Shown piece by piece: positions 47,920-56,810 of a stretch of DNA of 64,000 bases. Under the pieces are notes generated by a model, which saw only the letters and a list, made by a program, of their open reading frames with translations, had not been told where the DNA came from and did not search any database. Origin of the DNA: Thiohalocapsa sp. (GTDB taxonomy: Bacteria > Pseudomonadota > Gammaproteobacteria > Chromatiales > Chromatiaceae); assembly GCA_028277725.1 (NCBI GenBank), contig JANQFX010000024.1, forward strand, positions 62,001-126,000, read 5' to 3'. The position numbers and the translations under genes are program-made. Every line of letters starts with the position of its first letter. Position 1 is the stretch's first letter.

Positions 47920-49650
47920 TCAATGGACGTTCAGCGTCAGCACCTCCTCGCCTTCCGGGTCGGTCAGATGCACGGCACAGGCGATGCAGGGATCGAAGCT
48001 GTGCACGGTGCGGAGGATCTCCAGCGGTTGCGCCGGGTCCGCCAGCCTATGCCCGGCGAGCGCCGCCTCGTAGGCCCCCTCTTGGTCCTGCGCATCCCTG
48101 GGCCCGGCGTTCCATGTCGTGGGCACCACGGCCTGGTAGTTGGCCACCTTGCCGTCCTCGATGACGATCCAGTGTCCCAGCGCGCCGCGTGGCGCCTCCA
48201 TGCGGCCGACGCCCTGGGCTCTGCGGGGCCAGGTGGCCGGCTCCCAGGGGGTCTCGTTGAAGGTCTTGACATCGCCCGCCTTGATGTTGGCGAGCAGGTT
48301 GTCGTACCACCCCCGCAGTGCATCGACGATGATGGCCGTCTCAAGCGTGCGCGCGGCCGTGCGGCCCATGGTGGAGTAGAGGGCCTCCAGCGGCAGGTCG
48401 AGCTGGGTCAGGGTGCTGTCCACCAGCGCCTTCGCTTGCTCGTTGTCGGTGGCGTAGAGCATCAGCACCCGCGCCAGCGGGCCGACCTCCATGGGCTTGC
48501 CGTTCCAGCGCGGCGACTTGAGCCAGGAGTACTGGTTGTCGACATCGAGCTCGGTGTACGGCGGCTCCGGGCCGGTATAGGCGAGCTTGGTCTCGCCCCG
48601 ATACGGGTGCAGACCCGTCTCTTTGCCGGTGTCGTAGTCGTACCAGGCTCGGGCGACGAACTCCTGCACCTCGTTCTCTGCGTCTAGGTCCACCGGCTCG
48701 ATGCGGCTCAGGTCACGGTTCAGGATGACGCCCGCCGGCACCAGGTAGGATGCCGAGTCGCCATAGCCCTTGGCCGGGAAGTCGCCGTAGGTCAGGAAGT
48801 TGCCGAGGCCCTCGCCCTGCTTGAACCAATCCTTGTAGAAGCCGGCAATCGCGAGCGTGTCCGGCACATAGACCTGGTGCACGAACTCGGACATCCTGCC
48901 CAGTACGTTGCGCACCCGTTCCAGCCCGACCACGTCCACCGCGGTGCCGGCCTGCTTGCCGGACTCCAGGCTGATGGCGCAGGGCATGCCGCCGACGCAG
49001 AGATTCGGGTGCGGGTTCTTGCCGCCGAACACCGCATGCAGCTCCGCGACGTCCCGCTGCCAGGCAAGCGCGTCCAAATAGTGTGCGGTGGCCATCAGAT
49101 TGGCCTCCGGCGGCAACCGGTAGCCAGGGTGGCCCCAGTAGCCCTTGGCGAAGATGCCCAGCTGCCCGCCCTCGACGAAGGTCCTGAGCTGCTGCTGCAC
49201 GTCGGCGAAGTAGCCGGGCGACGACTTGGCGTAGCCGCTGATGGACTGGGCCAGCTCCGAGGTCGCCTTCGGGTCCGCCTTGAGCCCCGAGACCAGATCC
49301 ACCCAGTCCAGTGCGTGCAGGTGATAGAAGTGCATGACGTGGTCGTGCACGTACTGGGCGCCGATCATCAGGTTGCGGATCAGCTCGGCGTTGGGCGGGA
49401 TGTCGTAGTCCAACGCATCCTCCACCGCGCGTACGCTGGCGATGCCGTGCACCAGGGTGCAGACGCCGCAGATGCGCTGCACGAAGGCCCAGACCTCCCG
49501 TGGGTCGCGGTCCAACACGATGGTCTCCAACCCTCGCACGCTGGTGCCGGAGGAGTAGGCCAGGGCGATGCTGTCGCCGTCCATCTTCGCCTCGATGCGC
49601 AGATGCCCCTCGATGCGGGTGACCGGGTCGACAATGACTCTGGCGCTCAT
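47920..49650 (-). CDS. hynL: [NiFe] hydrogenase large subunit HynL (Isp type)
   Basis: Carries the Ni-Fe active site. The 576-residue protein begins MSARVIVDPVTRIEGHLRIE, has the N-terminal ligand motif RICGVCTLVHG (L1) near residue 60 and the C-terminal DPCIACAVH (L2). A 15-residue tail after that histidine should be removed by a maturation protease, which is not in the window. It overlaps isp2 (ATGA). Such enzymes are membrane-linked group 1e uptake or bidirectional hydrogenases, as in Thiocapsa. Confidence 0.96.
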   Translation of the reverse strand: MSARVIVDPVTRIEGHLRIEAKMDGDSIALAYSSGTSVRGLETIVLDRDPREVWAFVQRICGVCTLVHGIASVRAVEDALDYDIPPNAELIRNLMIGAQYVHDHVMHFYHLHALDWVDLVSGLKADPKATSELAQSISGYAKSSPGYFADVQQQLRTFVEGGQLGIFAKGYWGHPGYRLPPEANLMATAHYLDALAWQRDVAELHAVFGGKNPHPNLCVGGMPCAISLESGKQAGTAVDVVGLERVRNVLGRMSEFVHQVYVPDTLAIAGFYKDWFKQGEGLGNFLTYGDFPAKGYGDSASYLVPAGVILNRDLSRIEPVDLDAENEVQEFVARAWYDYDTGKETGLHPYRGETKLAYTGPEPPYTELDVDNQYSWLKSPRWNGKPMEVGPLARVLMLYATDNEQAKALVDSTLTQLDLPLEALYSTMGRTAARTLETAIIVDALRGWYDNLLANIKAGDVKTFNETPWEPATWPRRAQGVGRMEAPRGALGHWIVIEDGKVANYQAVVPTTWNAGPRDAQDQEGAYEAALAGHRLADPAQPLEILRTVHSFDPCIACAVHLTDPEGEEVLTLNVH

Positions 49651-51041
49651 GAGGCCGCTCCTGCCGCGGGTGCCACGGCTACGTCATCGTCGATCAGGTG
49701 TGCCGCGGTCAGCTCCACCAAGCTCTCGACGCGCTTGTCCCAGTGGTTCTTCTGGCGCCCGGACTCGAAGTTGAGACGGCAGCTGGCGCAGCTCACCACC
49801 ACCGAGTCCGCACCCGTTTCATCGACCTCGCGAATCTTGATCTTGAAGGACTCGTCGCGTAGCTCGGTCGCGTCCGCGAGCAGGAAGATCCCCGCACCAC
49901 CGCCACAGCACCAGTTGTATTCCTTGTGGTTGGGCATCTCCACCAGGTCCGCGTTCATGGCCTTCAGCACCGAGCGCGGCTCGTCGAAGGCGCCGCCGCG
50001 CCGCCCCGTCTTGCATGGGTCGTGGAAGGTCACCTTGCCCTCCATCGGCTTCAATCGGAGCTTGCCGGCCTGGGCCTGTTTGCCGAGGAACTCGGACATG
50101 TACATCATCTCGAACGGCAGCGCGCCGCTGCGCAGCATCGGGTTCCAGCGCAGGGCCGGGTAGGCGTGGCCGCACTCGGCGATGACCAGGGTCTTGGCCT
50201 TGACGCGCTTGGCGGCGGCGACGATCGGGTCCGACTGCTTCTTCCACAGGCTCATGTCGCCGGACAGCAGGCCGAAGTTGGCGCTCTCGAAACCATCGGA
50301 GCAGATGGTCCAGTCGACGCTGATGTGGTTCATGATGCGCGCGGTGGCGAGCAGGCCGTTGCCGTTGGCCACAAGGTCAACGGCGGAGCTGAGCACCATC
50401 ACCTCAGCGCTCTCCTTATCCAGCGGGATATCGACGCCGGCGCGCTCGCGGATGGTGTCGACCATATTTTTCAGCGCCTCCGGGGAGGAGCCGAACACCG
50501 TGCCCTGGTGCAGCTGCTCCATGCGCAGTGCGGCCAGTTCCGGCGGCACCAGCTCGGCAGCGACCATGGCACTTCGCATGTGATGCACGAGCGAGGCCGT
50601 GTCGATGCCCATGGGACAGACCATGGTGCAGCGTCCGCACTCGGAACAGGAGTCGTAGATCAGCGGAACCGCGTCCTCGAAATCCGCCAGTTCCACGGCC
50701 TTGGTCACCAGCCGATGGAGCCAGCGCAAAGGACTGATTTCGCGTCGGTACACTCGGCGGTACAAGTCCATCTTGCGCATTGGCGCGTACTTCGCGTCGC
50801 CGAGTGCCTGGAAGTAGTGGCAGGCACTGGTGCATTGTCCGCAATGGATGCAGCTCTCGAGCCACACCGCCTCACCGGCGTTGGTCTCCTCGATCAGGGT
50901 GTCGACGGCGCCCTGAAGGCGTTGGTCGTCGGACTTGGTGGGCGTCGGCGCCATCTCCCGCAGCATGCCGATCTGGCCCGCGAAACCCTGGTAGACCTCG
51001 GCGAAGGTCGGAAAAACCTGAGTCGTTGCGGTGGCGCTCAT
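49647..51041 (-). CDS. isp2: Isp2, HdrD-like iron-sulfur protein of the hydrogenase
   Basis: 464-residue cytoplasmic electron-transfer partner of the hydrogenase. Two 4Fe-4S sets are visible: CIHCGQCTSACHYF near residue 65 and CSECGRCTMVCPMG near 130. The C-terminal half has the CCG-type heterodisulfide reductase motifs HDPCKTGRR, NWCCGGGAG and CASCRLNF. ATG 51041 (MSATAT) is chosen; it overlaps the isp1 stop, and hynL overlaps its stop, both ATGA. Electrons probably pass from HynSL through Isp1 haem to Isp2 and cytoplasmic sulfur or thiol acceptors, which is an inference from homology. Confidence 0.94.
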   Translation of the reverse strand: MSATATTQVFPTFAEVYQGFAGQIGMLREMAPTPTKSDDQRLQGAVDTLIEETNAGEAVWLESCIHCGQCTSACHYFQALGDAKYAPMRKMDLYRRVYRREISPLRWLHRLVTKAVELADFEDAVPLIYDSCSECGRCTMVCPMGIDTASLVHHMRSAMVAAELVPPELAALRMEQLHQGTVFGSSPEALKNMVDTIRERAGVDIPLDKESAEVMVLSSAVDLVANGNGLLATARIMNHISVDWTICSDGFESANFGLLSGDMSLWKKQSDPIVAAAKRVKAKTLVIAECGHAYPALRWNPMLRSGALPFEMMYMSEFLGKQAQAGKLRLKPMEGKVTFHDPCKTGRRGGAFDEPRSVLKAMNADLVEMPNHKEYNWCCGGGAGIFLLADATELRDESFKIKIREVDETGADSVVVSCASCRLNFESGRQKNHWDKRVESLVELTAAHLIDDDVAVAPAAGAAS

Positions 51042-51688
51042 ATCCGGACCCCCTTGTGCGCGTAGGCGAGCCCACTCTGGGCACGGGAGAAGATGAACCA
51101 GAAGGCGTGCATCAGCTTGCTGAAGGGCATGTACGCGAACAGCAGCGCCGCGCTCAGGATATGCAGCGCCAGCATGGTCTCGTAGCGCGGGCCGACGTGC
51201 GCAAACGCCATCAGGCCGGTCACCAGCGGCAGGGCGACGATCGCCCAGGTGATGTAGTCCCCGACCGTCGAGTTGTAGACCGCCGGGTGACTGAGCCGAC
51301 GGATGATCAAGGCGATGAGTGAGCCGAGCGCCAAGGTTCCCATGGCCACGCCCAGCCAGTTCGGCAGGCCGGGCCAACTGAACCCGGTCAGGCTGGTGAT
51401 GAACTCGATATGCGGCACGATACCCACGACCACGAGCAGGGCCGCGAGGTGGAAGACATAGGCCATGGCCGTCTGGTAGATGGTCGCGGTCGTGAACTCG
51501 CTGCTGGGCCAGAAGCGGCTGAACACGGTGCGATAGCCCTTGAAGTTGCCGAAGGCGTCCCGCGGCCGGGATAGGTCCGCACCGCGCGTGAGCGCGAGCA
51601 CGCCCACCAGGCGCAGCAGGATGCCGGCGACGAGGATAATCAGCGATGCGTGGATCGCCGGACCGCGGGCGAAATCGAGGAGACTCAT
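51038..51688 (-). CDS. isp1: Isp1, NarI-like cytochrome b of the hydrogenase
   Basis: 216-residue membrane protein with five hydrophobic helices and histidines in YVFHLAALL, HPAVYN, FAHVG, LALHIL and KLMHAFW, as in NarI-type dihaem cytochromes. It would connect the periplasmic hydrogenase to the quinone pool or Isp2. It starts at 51688 after an AAGGAAAG site, 117 bases past hynS, and overlaps isp2 by four bases. Confidence 0.93.
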   Translation of the reverse strand: MSLLDFARGPAIHASLIILVAGILLRLVGVLALTRGADLSRPRDAFGNFKGYRTVFSRFWPSSEFTTATIYQTAMAYVFHLAALLVVVGIVPHIEFITSLTGFSWPGLPNWLGVAMGTLALGSLIALIIRRLSHPAVYNSTVGDYITWAIVALPLVTGLMAFAHVGPRYETMLALHILSAALLFAYMPFSKLMHAFWFIFSRAQSGLAYAHKGVRI

Positions 51689-51805
51689 CTGTTTCTTTCC
51701 TTTGGTGGTTGGCCGTCCAGCCCGACCTGTGCGGGGCTTCGGAGACCGACGGGGTTCGACCCCTTGTCGTGCTGCTCGTGTCGGTTGTTTGCTTATGGCG
51801 ATGCC

Positions 51806-52870
51806 TCAGTGCTCCGCCGAATCCTCCCCGTGTAGAGCGGCCTTTCTTCGCCGCGCAAGGATTGCGGCACCGGCACCCAGCGCAGCACCGGCCGTCGCCG
51901 CGGCGCCGAGCTTGGCGCCGTCGCCGAACTTGCCGGTGGCGACAGATTGGTAAACGCCGCCCATGTCCCAGAAGCCGGGCTCAGAGCAGCCTATGCAGCC
52001 GTGTCCGGACTGGATCGGGAAGCTGACTCCGTTGTTCCACTTGATGTGCGCGCAGGCGTTGTAGGCCACGGGTGCCTTGCAGCCGAGCTTGTACAGGCAC
52101 CAGCCCTTGCGGGCGCCCTCGTCGTCGAAGGTCTCCGCGAACTGGCCGCGGTCATAGAAGGGTCGACGGTAGCAGCGGTCGTGGATGTTCTCGCCGAAGA
52201 AGGCCACCGGCCGGCCCAGGTGGTCCAGCTGCGGCAGCTTGCCCAAGGTCAGGTACTGGGCAATGACCCCGGTAATGGCGAGCGGCATGGGCGGGCAGCC
52301 CGGCACGTTGATGATGGGTTTGTCCTTGATGATGTCGCCCACCGCCACCGCCTTGGTGGGGTTCGGCTTCGCCACCGGGATGCCGCCGTAGGCGGCGCAG
52401 GTGCCGATGTTGATCACCGCCGCCGCGTGCTCGCATGCCGCCACCAGCATTGCCTTATTGCTGATGCCGGCGACTGTAGAACAGTACTCCAGGAGCGGTA
52501 TGGAGCCGTCCACCAGTACCAAATACTCACCAGAGTTGGCGTGCTGGGCCTCCTCACGGGCGTGCTCGGCGGCGTCGCCGGAGGCGGCCTGCAGCGTGTG
52601 GTGATAGTCGAGGGAGATGAAATTGAACAACAGGCTCTCAAGAGTCGGTGCGTGCGAGCGCGTCAGCGCTTCGGTGCAGCCGGTGCATTCCTGGAACGAT
52701 AGCCAGATCACCGATGGCCTGCGGGCCGCAGACAGGGCCTCGGCCATTGCCGTTGCGGTGCCTGCAGGCAGCGCCATCAGTGACGCCGTGGTCGAACAGA
52801 ACTTGAGAAAGGCCCGGCGACTGACGCCCCGGCTGTGCAATAGATCGCCAAAGGTCGCCCGCTCAGCCAT
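51806..52870 (-). CDS. hynS: [NiFe] hydrogenase small subunit HynS (Isp type)
   Basis: Small subunit with the iron-sulfur relay. The 354-residue precursor has a Tat signal (SRRAFLKF at about residue 18), the proximal-cluster motif FQECTGCTEALTR near 62, NIGTCAAYGGIPV, CPPMPLAITG, the medial/distal cysteines ending GHGCIGCSEPGFWD, and a C-terminal membrane-anchor helix followed by RRRK. ATG 52870 follows GGAGG by eight bases. It opens the hynS-isp1-isp2-hynL operon. Transcription probably starts in the AT-rich region upstream. Confidence 0.96.
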   Translation of the reverse strand: MAERATFGDLLHSRGVSRRAFLKFCSTTASLMALPAGTATAMAEALSAARRPSVIWLSFQECTGCTEALTRSHAPTLESLLFNFISLDYHHTLQAASGDAAEHAREEAQHANSGEYLVLVDGSIPLLEYCSTVAGISNKAMLVAACEHAAAVINIGTCAAYGGIPVAKPNPTKAVAVGDIIKDKPIINVPGCPPMPLAITGVIAQYLTLGKLPQLDHLGRPVAFFGENIHDRCYRRPFYDRGQFAETFDDEGARKGWCLYKLGCKAPVAYNACAHIKWNNGVSFPIQSGHGCIGCSEPGFWDMGGVYQSVATGKFGDGAKLGAAATAGAALGAGAAILARRRKAALHGEDSAEH

Positions 52871-53096
52871 CGAGAATCCTCCGTTACGATTGATGAGTCC
52901 TCGCGTGAGCAACGTGTCACTCGAGACGCGTGCGCGAAGCGGTGAACGGCGCGATGCCAAAGCGTTGGCTCGAAAGCGGAACGATCAGTATTTGCTTAAA
53001 AACAAATTAGAACGTCGAGAGAAAAGCCCGCGCATCACCGTGGCTTTAACTGTAGGCACGACCGGCTGACCCCATGGGGTGTCATTCCGGGGGCCC

Positions 53097-53110
53097 TTGA
53101 TCCAAATCAA
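53097..53110. promoter_or_regulatory. Perfect FNR box upstream of the hydrogenase operon
   Basis: TTGATCCAAATCAA matches the FNR consensus TTGAT-N4-ATCAA at every defined base. It lies 227 bases upstream of the hynS start. FNR-type activation of hyn genes is known from Thiocapsa (FnrT). The regulator itself is not in the window. Confidence 0.8.
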
Positions 53111-53175
53111 GACCGAATAAGAAACAGCCTATCCGCGCCTTCCTCAATTTCAAGGTGAAGCCGGTAATGATATTC

Positions 53176-53260
53176 AGCAGCATCAAAACAATGTTGACGA
53201 ATTGATAATTCTCAAAAGCCAGCAGCATCAGAATAGAGGTAAGGAATTGATAATTCTCAA
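53176..53260. promoter_or_regulatory. Two 45-base direct repeats each with a near-perfect FNR box
   Basis: AGCAGCATCA recurs at 53176 and 53221 and GAATTGATAATTCTCAA at 53199 and 53244, both exactly 45 bases apart. Each longer repeat contains TTGATAATTCTCAA (53202-53215 and 53247-53260), one base off the FNR consensus. The repeats may be extra activator sites for hynS or for an unseen divergent promoter. Confidence 0.65.
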
Positions 53261-53302
53261 CAGCACTCTATTGCGCAAACCCTATTTCAGTCATTGATTA
53301 TA

Positions 53303-53332
53303 TGGCCAAGATATAGAATTCTTAATTGGCCA
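53303..53332. promoter_or_regulatory. Inverted repeat TGGCCAA...TTGGCCA
   Basis: Perfect 7-base arms separated by 16 AT-rich bases including ATATAGAATTC. It looks like an operator or the upstream edge of the regulatory region. The binding protein is unknown. Confidence 0.4.
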
Positions 53333-53695
53333 AGTTCGCGTTGACTCTATTTCGGCGCTTCGGGAGACACCGAGCCGGCGGGATTGCCGATGCGTCACCC
53401 TCCATGGACTTGTTGGACGGTCGTCAGGGTGCGTCTCGCGGGCCTGATCACAAATCGGCCAGCGAGGCACAAGAACGCGGCAGAGTCATGCCATTCCAGG
53501 GAGTTGTAACGAAGGCGGGCGCCTCGTGGGGCGTGCCATGGCGACCGTAGCACCCAATGGGTGATCTGAACGTCGCCGCGGAACCCGAAGCAAGTCAGCG
53601 CCTTGCCTGGAAGTCGGCGCGGTCGACGGCTCTATCTAGGGTTGAGAGGGTTGGTAGGGCGCAGGTCGTCGGACCCGTGGAGGGAGGGGGGATAG

Positions 53696-53735
53696 AACGA
53701 CAGCGCCGCCCCGAAGATCGGAGGCGGCGCTCGTT
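53696..53735 (-). terminator. Strong hairpin downstream of the 34-residue ORF
   Basis: Arms AGCGCCGCC and GGCGGCGCT extended inward by CCG/CGG around AAGAT and outward by AACGA/CGTT. On the minus strand it is followed only by a weak CTATCC, so it may be an attenuator or mRNA-stabilising hairpin rather than an efficient terminator. It lies about 95 bases past the stop of the microprotein gene. Confidence 0.5.
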
Positions 53736-53829
53736 ATTGAGCATGATCGCGGGACCGGTCAGGTCCGCGGGGCGGATCAGCGGCGCCGGGCATGCCAAAG
53801 CGAGGCCAGCGGCGAAGGCCGGGGCTGCG

Positions 53830-53934
53830 TCAGCTCAGTACGCCGTAGACGACGCCTGCGGCGACGGCGATCAGGACCGCGATGGAGAAGATCTCACCGG
53901 CGTTCAGTTCCTTGATGGCGTAGAGGTACTTCAT
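53830..53934 (-). CDS. 34-residue membrane microprotein
   Basis: Predicted product begins MKYLYAIKELNAGE and continues into one hydrophobic helix (IFSIAVLIAVAAGVVYGVL). GGAG lies about seven bases before ATG 53934. It is followed by a strong hairpin and preceded by an AT-rich possible promoter around 54077-54105. No family recognised. Position next to the hydrogenase regulatory region suggests, but does not show, a respiratory-complex accessory role. Confidence 0.5.
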   Translation of the reverse strand: MKYLYAIKELNAGEIFSIAVLIAVAAGVVYGVLS

Positions 53935-54236
53935 GGCAAGGCTCCAACAGGACTGGATTGCAGAGGGACGGTGCGGGCGCTTCGGATCGCTTGCTCCCAT
54001 ACCGAGGACGAGCGCCTCGCGCCGGCGGTGAATCGTGGTTGGAGCGCTGGCAGCGCCCACCGACGATGGATGGAACTTTATAATATAAGCAATGACTGAA
54101 ACATGATATTTCGCAGGCGGACCGTCGGAGAATGCCTGTCTTGCTGTACACGTGATTGACTCCAGATCCGCGCGCAGATCTAGCCACTCAGGTTGGTCCC
54201 GCAACGCTTGGAGGCATGGCGTATTCGCAACGGCGT
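53935..54236. other. Gap between the microprotein and the TPR protein gene
   Basis: 302 bases. A minus-strand TATAAA (54082-54077) in an AT-rich patch could be the -10 of the microprotein gene, with only a weak CATGTT at -35. Nothing else recognised; a longer frame here is not supported. Confidence 0.4.
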
Positions 54237-56810
54237 CTACGGGCTGGCATTCAGCAGGCGCGTGGCGACACGATGCTCGCCGATGTGTTCGCGCACCTTG
54301 ACGACTAGCGCCGCGTCTGTCCTGGCGAGGTCCTCTGGGGTCAGGATCAGTGGATCGATGTGCGGGGCAACACTGAGCAGACGGACGACGGCGCGCTGGA
54401 AGCGCCGGGCCAGGCGGCTGACCTCATCCGGCGGCAGCCCATGATGAGCTGCCGTGGCGGCCAGCGCTTCGGCGACGCGCTCTGCGGGTTGCAGCACGAA
54501 CAGGACCTGGTAGTGGTGCAGCCGCGGCAGCTTCGCCAGCAGGTGCGGGGCGATGCGTGCGATCTCGTCCTCACCGGCCGGAAAGCCGGCCAGGGCGTCT
54601 CCGAGCTGTTCGATGGTCTCGCCGGGGACCTGGGCGACGCGCAGGCCGGCGGTCGCCAGACGGTCCGTCACCGTCTGGTCGCCGCCGCCGGGCAGGCTGC
54701 TCACGAGCACCAGGTCCAAGGGCCGCGGTGGCTCCTCGGGGATGGCGTCGATGGCACCCCAGTCGAAGGGCGCGTCATCGAACCCATCGAGCACAACTTC
54801 CGTCGAAGCCCCCGAAGCTGCACCATGCCCAGCCGCGCTTGTCGCTGCCGACTGCCGCACCTCCGCTGCGCGCCGCTCCCGTCGGAAACGGATGTCGTGC
54901 ATGGCCTGGAGGTGCAGGGATATCTCCTCGGTTGGGCGCTTCAGGTGCTTCAGCAACCGCACCACCCAGGCGTGGGCGCCGTGGGACCAGGGCGCAAGCG
55001 TTGCAGCGGTCTTGAGCTCCGCCAAACCGTCCTCGGGCCGACCCAGGCGCACCAGCGCGATGCCGAGATAGAAGCGGGCCAGTGCCAGGTCAGGGTCCAG
55101 GCCGAGGGCGCGTCGGGCGCTGTCGAGGGCCTCAGCGAAGCGTCGCAGGGCCAAGAGCGCGCGGGTCTTACCGAGATGGCTGCCCAGATCCTCCGGGCTC
55201 TGCGCCAGCGCTTGGTCGTAGCGGTCCGCGGCGTCACGCCAGCGGCGCAGATAGAGCTGGGTGTAGGCGATCTGGCGATGCAGTACAACACTGTCGGCGC
55301 CGTTTGCCTCGGCACGTTGTAGCAGCGCCAGAGCCGCGTCGTGATTGCCTGTCTCGCGCTCGATACGGGCCATCAGCAACAGGGTCGGCGTGGCGTCGGG
55401 AGCCAGGTCCAGCATGGCCTCGGCGGCCTCCCGAGCGCCGCGGATATCGCGCAGCGTGAGCCGGGTCTCTGCCAACTGCGCTGCCGGTGAGGGTTGCTCG
55501 GGCAGGGAGGCGTGGAGATCTTCCAGAAGCGGCAGTGCCTGGCGCGGGCGGTCGTCGTCCAGCAGACTCAAAGCCTGGTTCCAACGGCACTGGTTGGCCA
55601 CGCGCTCAATGCGTTGGATATCCAGCGATGTATCCGGAGTGCCTGCGTCCACCAGGGCCAGGAAACGCTGGTCCGCGCTGCGCACTGGCTCGGGTTGGGC
55701 GTCGGTGTCGGGCATGGCGGGTGAAACGGGGTCACCGGGAATCTGGCCGAGTCCATCCCGGAACAACCCCATCATGGCGCGCCCGGGCAAGTGTGCCGGC
55801 ACGGGACAGCCCGCCGCCGCGAGCCAGGTCGGCATCAGATCGAGCACCGAGGCCTTGGTGATCAGAGTGTCTTCGAGGATTCCGGTACCCGCTGCGATGA
55901 CGAAACCCTCGCCCTTGTAGCGCACCACCCGCAACTCGTCGGCGGGCTTGTGCGGCCGCTGCGTCGGCGTCGGCTTGTCGGTATTCGCGGACAGCAGCCA
56001 GGTGCGCTCCGGGCAGGCTTGCTCCAGACACTGGCCGAGCAGCTGATCCAGCAGCCGGTAGGCGCGCTCCAAGACCTGGTTGAAGGGTGCCGTTGCGCCG
56101 GTGAAAGCGGGTGCGAGACGCGCGACCAACGGCCAGCAGACGACCGCCAGGTCCCAATGCCGCTCCGTCAGTAGCGCGGTGAAGGCGGCTTGGTGGGACA
56201 GGGACTCGGCCACGGCGCCGGCGATACCTGCCAGGCTGGGGTCTTGATCCTGATCCACCTGTTGCCAGTCGGGGACGAAGAAGGCGATGGTTTCGGCGTC
56301 GATTTCCTCGGGGTCCAAGCGCGCGTCGCGCAAGGGCTCGATTTGCTCCCGTGGATGGATGGCGCCCTCAAGCAAGGCATCGCGCCGGGCCAGGCCGGGC
56401 CAAGCGAACAGGTCGGACACCAACGCGCAAGGCTCCTGCTGCGTCAGATGTGCCGTCGCCTGATGGGTGCCGGGCCAGCCGACGACCAAGGTCGAGCGAC
56501 CGGCGCGGGCGGTGAGCTCCCAGAAGGCCGGCACCCGGCGCTGGGCAGCGCTTGCATGGACGATGCGGCGCGTGTCGCCGTCGCCGTGCACCATGACGCC
56601 ATCGAGCAAGCCATGGATGTGCGTCGGCTGTCCGGTGGCAACACTGGTCCAGAGGGGGATGGCGGCGTTCGGGATGGCGGCGGTGAGGGTGCCGAGGGCG
56701 CCATGGTCGATGAGACGGGAGAAGGTCGGCAGCAGGCCCTGATCGGTGAGTGCATGGAGCGGCTGCCAAGCGGCGCCGGGCACGGCGGCGATGAGTTGGG
56801 AAACAGGCAT
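54237..56810 (-). CDS. Alkaline-phosphatase-fold / TPR / sulfotransferase-like fusion protein, probable pseudoenzyme
   Basis: 857-residue, three-part protein. Residues 1-345 resemble the type I phosphodiesterase/alkaline phosphatase superfamily (LWTSVATGQPTHIHG with the nucleophile-region Thr; late LDLMPTWLAAAGCPVP). The metal ligands expected in DAADW-like and SDHG-like motifs read PGAAW and SANTD, so catalysis is doubtful. Residues about 375-665 are TPR-type helices. Residues about 700-857 start LDLVLVSSLPGGGDQTVTD, reminiscent of the P-loop-like opening of sulfotransferases (LPRSGTS) but altered. It ends the minus-strand operon with the VPLPA protein and sulfotransferase. Function unknown; a scaffold role is an inference. 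Confidence 0.75.
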   Translation of the reverse strand: MPVSQLIAAVPGAAWQPLHALTDQGLLPTFSRLIDHGALGTLTAAIPNAAIPLWTSVATGQPTHIHGLLDGVMVHGDGDTRRIVHASAAQRRVPAFWELTARAGRSTLVVGWPGTHQATAHLTQQEPCALVSDLFAWPGLARRDALLEGAIHPREQIEPLRDARLDPEEIDAETIAFFVPDWQQVDQDQDPSLAGIAGAVAESLSHQAAFTALLTERHWDLAVVCWPLVARLAPAFTGATAPFNQVLERAYRLLDQLLGQCLEQACPERTWLLSANTDKPTPTQRPHKPADELRVVRYKGEGFVIAAGTGILEDTLITKASVLDLMPTWLAAAGCPVPAHLPGRAMMGLFRDGLGQIPGDPVSPAMPDTDAQPEPVRSADQRFLALVDAGTPDTSLDIQRIERVANQCRWNQALSLLDDDRPRQALPLLEDLHASLPEQPSPAAQLAETRLTLRDIRGAREAAEAMLDLAPDATPTLLLMARIERETGNHDAALALLQRAEANGADSVVLHRQIAYTQLYLRRWRDAADRYDQALAQSPEDLGSHLGKTRALLALRRFAEALDSARRALGLDPDLALARFYLGIALVRLGRPEDGLAELKTAATLAPWSHGAHAWVVRLLKHLKRPTEEISLHLQAMHDIRFRRERRAAEVRQSAATSAAGHGAASGASTEVVLDGFDDAPFDWGAIDAIPEEPPRPLDLVLVSSLPGGGDQTVTDRLATAGLRVAQVPGETIEQLGDALAGFPAGEDEIARIAPHLLAKLPRLHHYQVLFVLQPAERVAEALAATAAHHGLPPDEVSRLARRFQRAVVRLLSVAPHIDPLILTPEDLARTDAALVVKVREHIGEHRVATRLLNASP

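Larger units (their letters stand above)
52871..53829. other. Long regulatory gap upstream of hynS
   Basis: 959 bases without a supported gene. Between about 53100 and 53340 the base composition drops sharply to AT-rich and holds the FNR-type boxes, direct repeats and a palindrome listed separately. A minus-strand TACAGT (53054-53049) could be the hynS -10, which would put the perfect FNR box about 61 bases upstream of transcription start. Positions 53340-53690 show nothing recognisable. Confidence 0.55.

Noticed and set aside
53320..53345. Possible sigma54 site (TTGGCC...GCG)
   Set aside because: The GG-to-GC spacing is eight bases rather than the required ten.
53557..54099. 180-codon plus-strand frame in the hydrogenase upstream region
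   Set aside because: Low-complexity Arg/Ala/Gly composition, no ribosome site or family; it crosses the better-supported microprotein gene.
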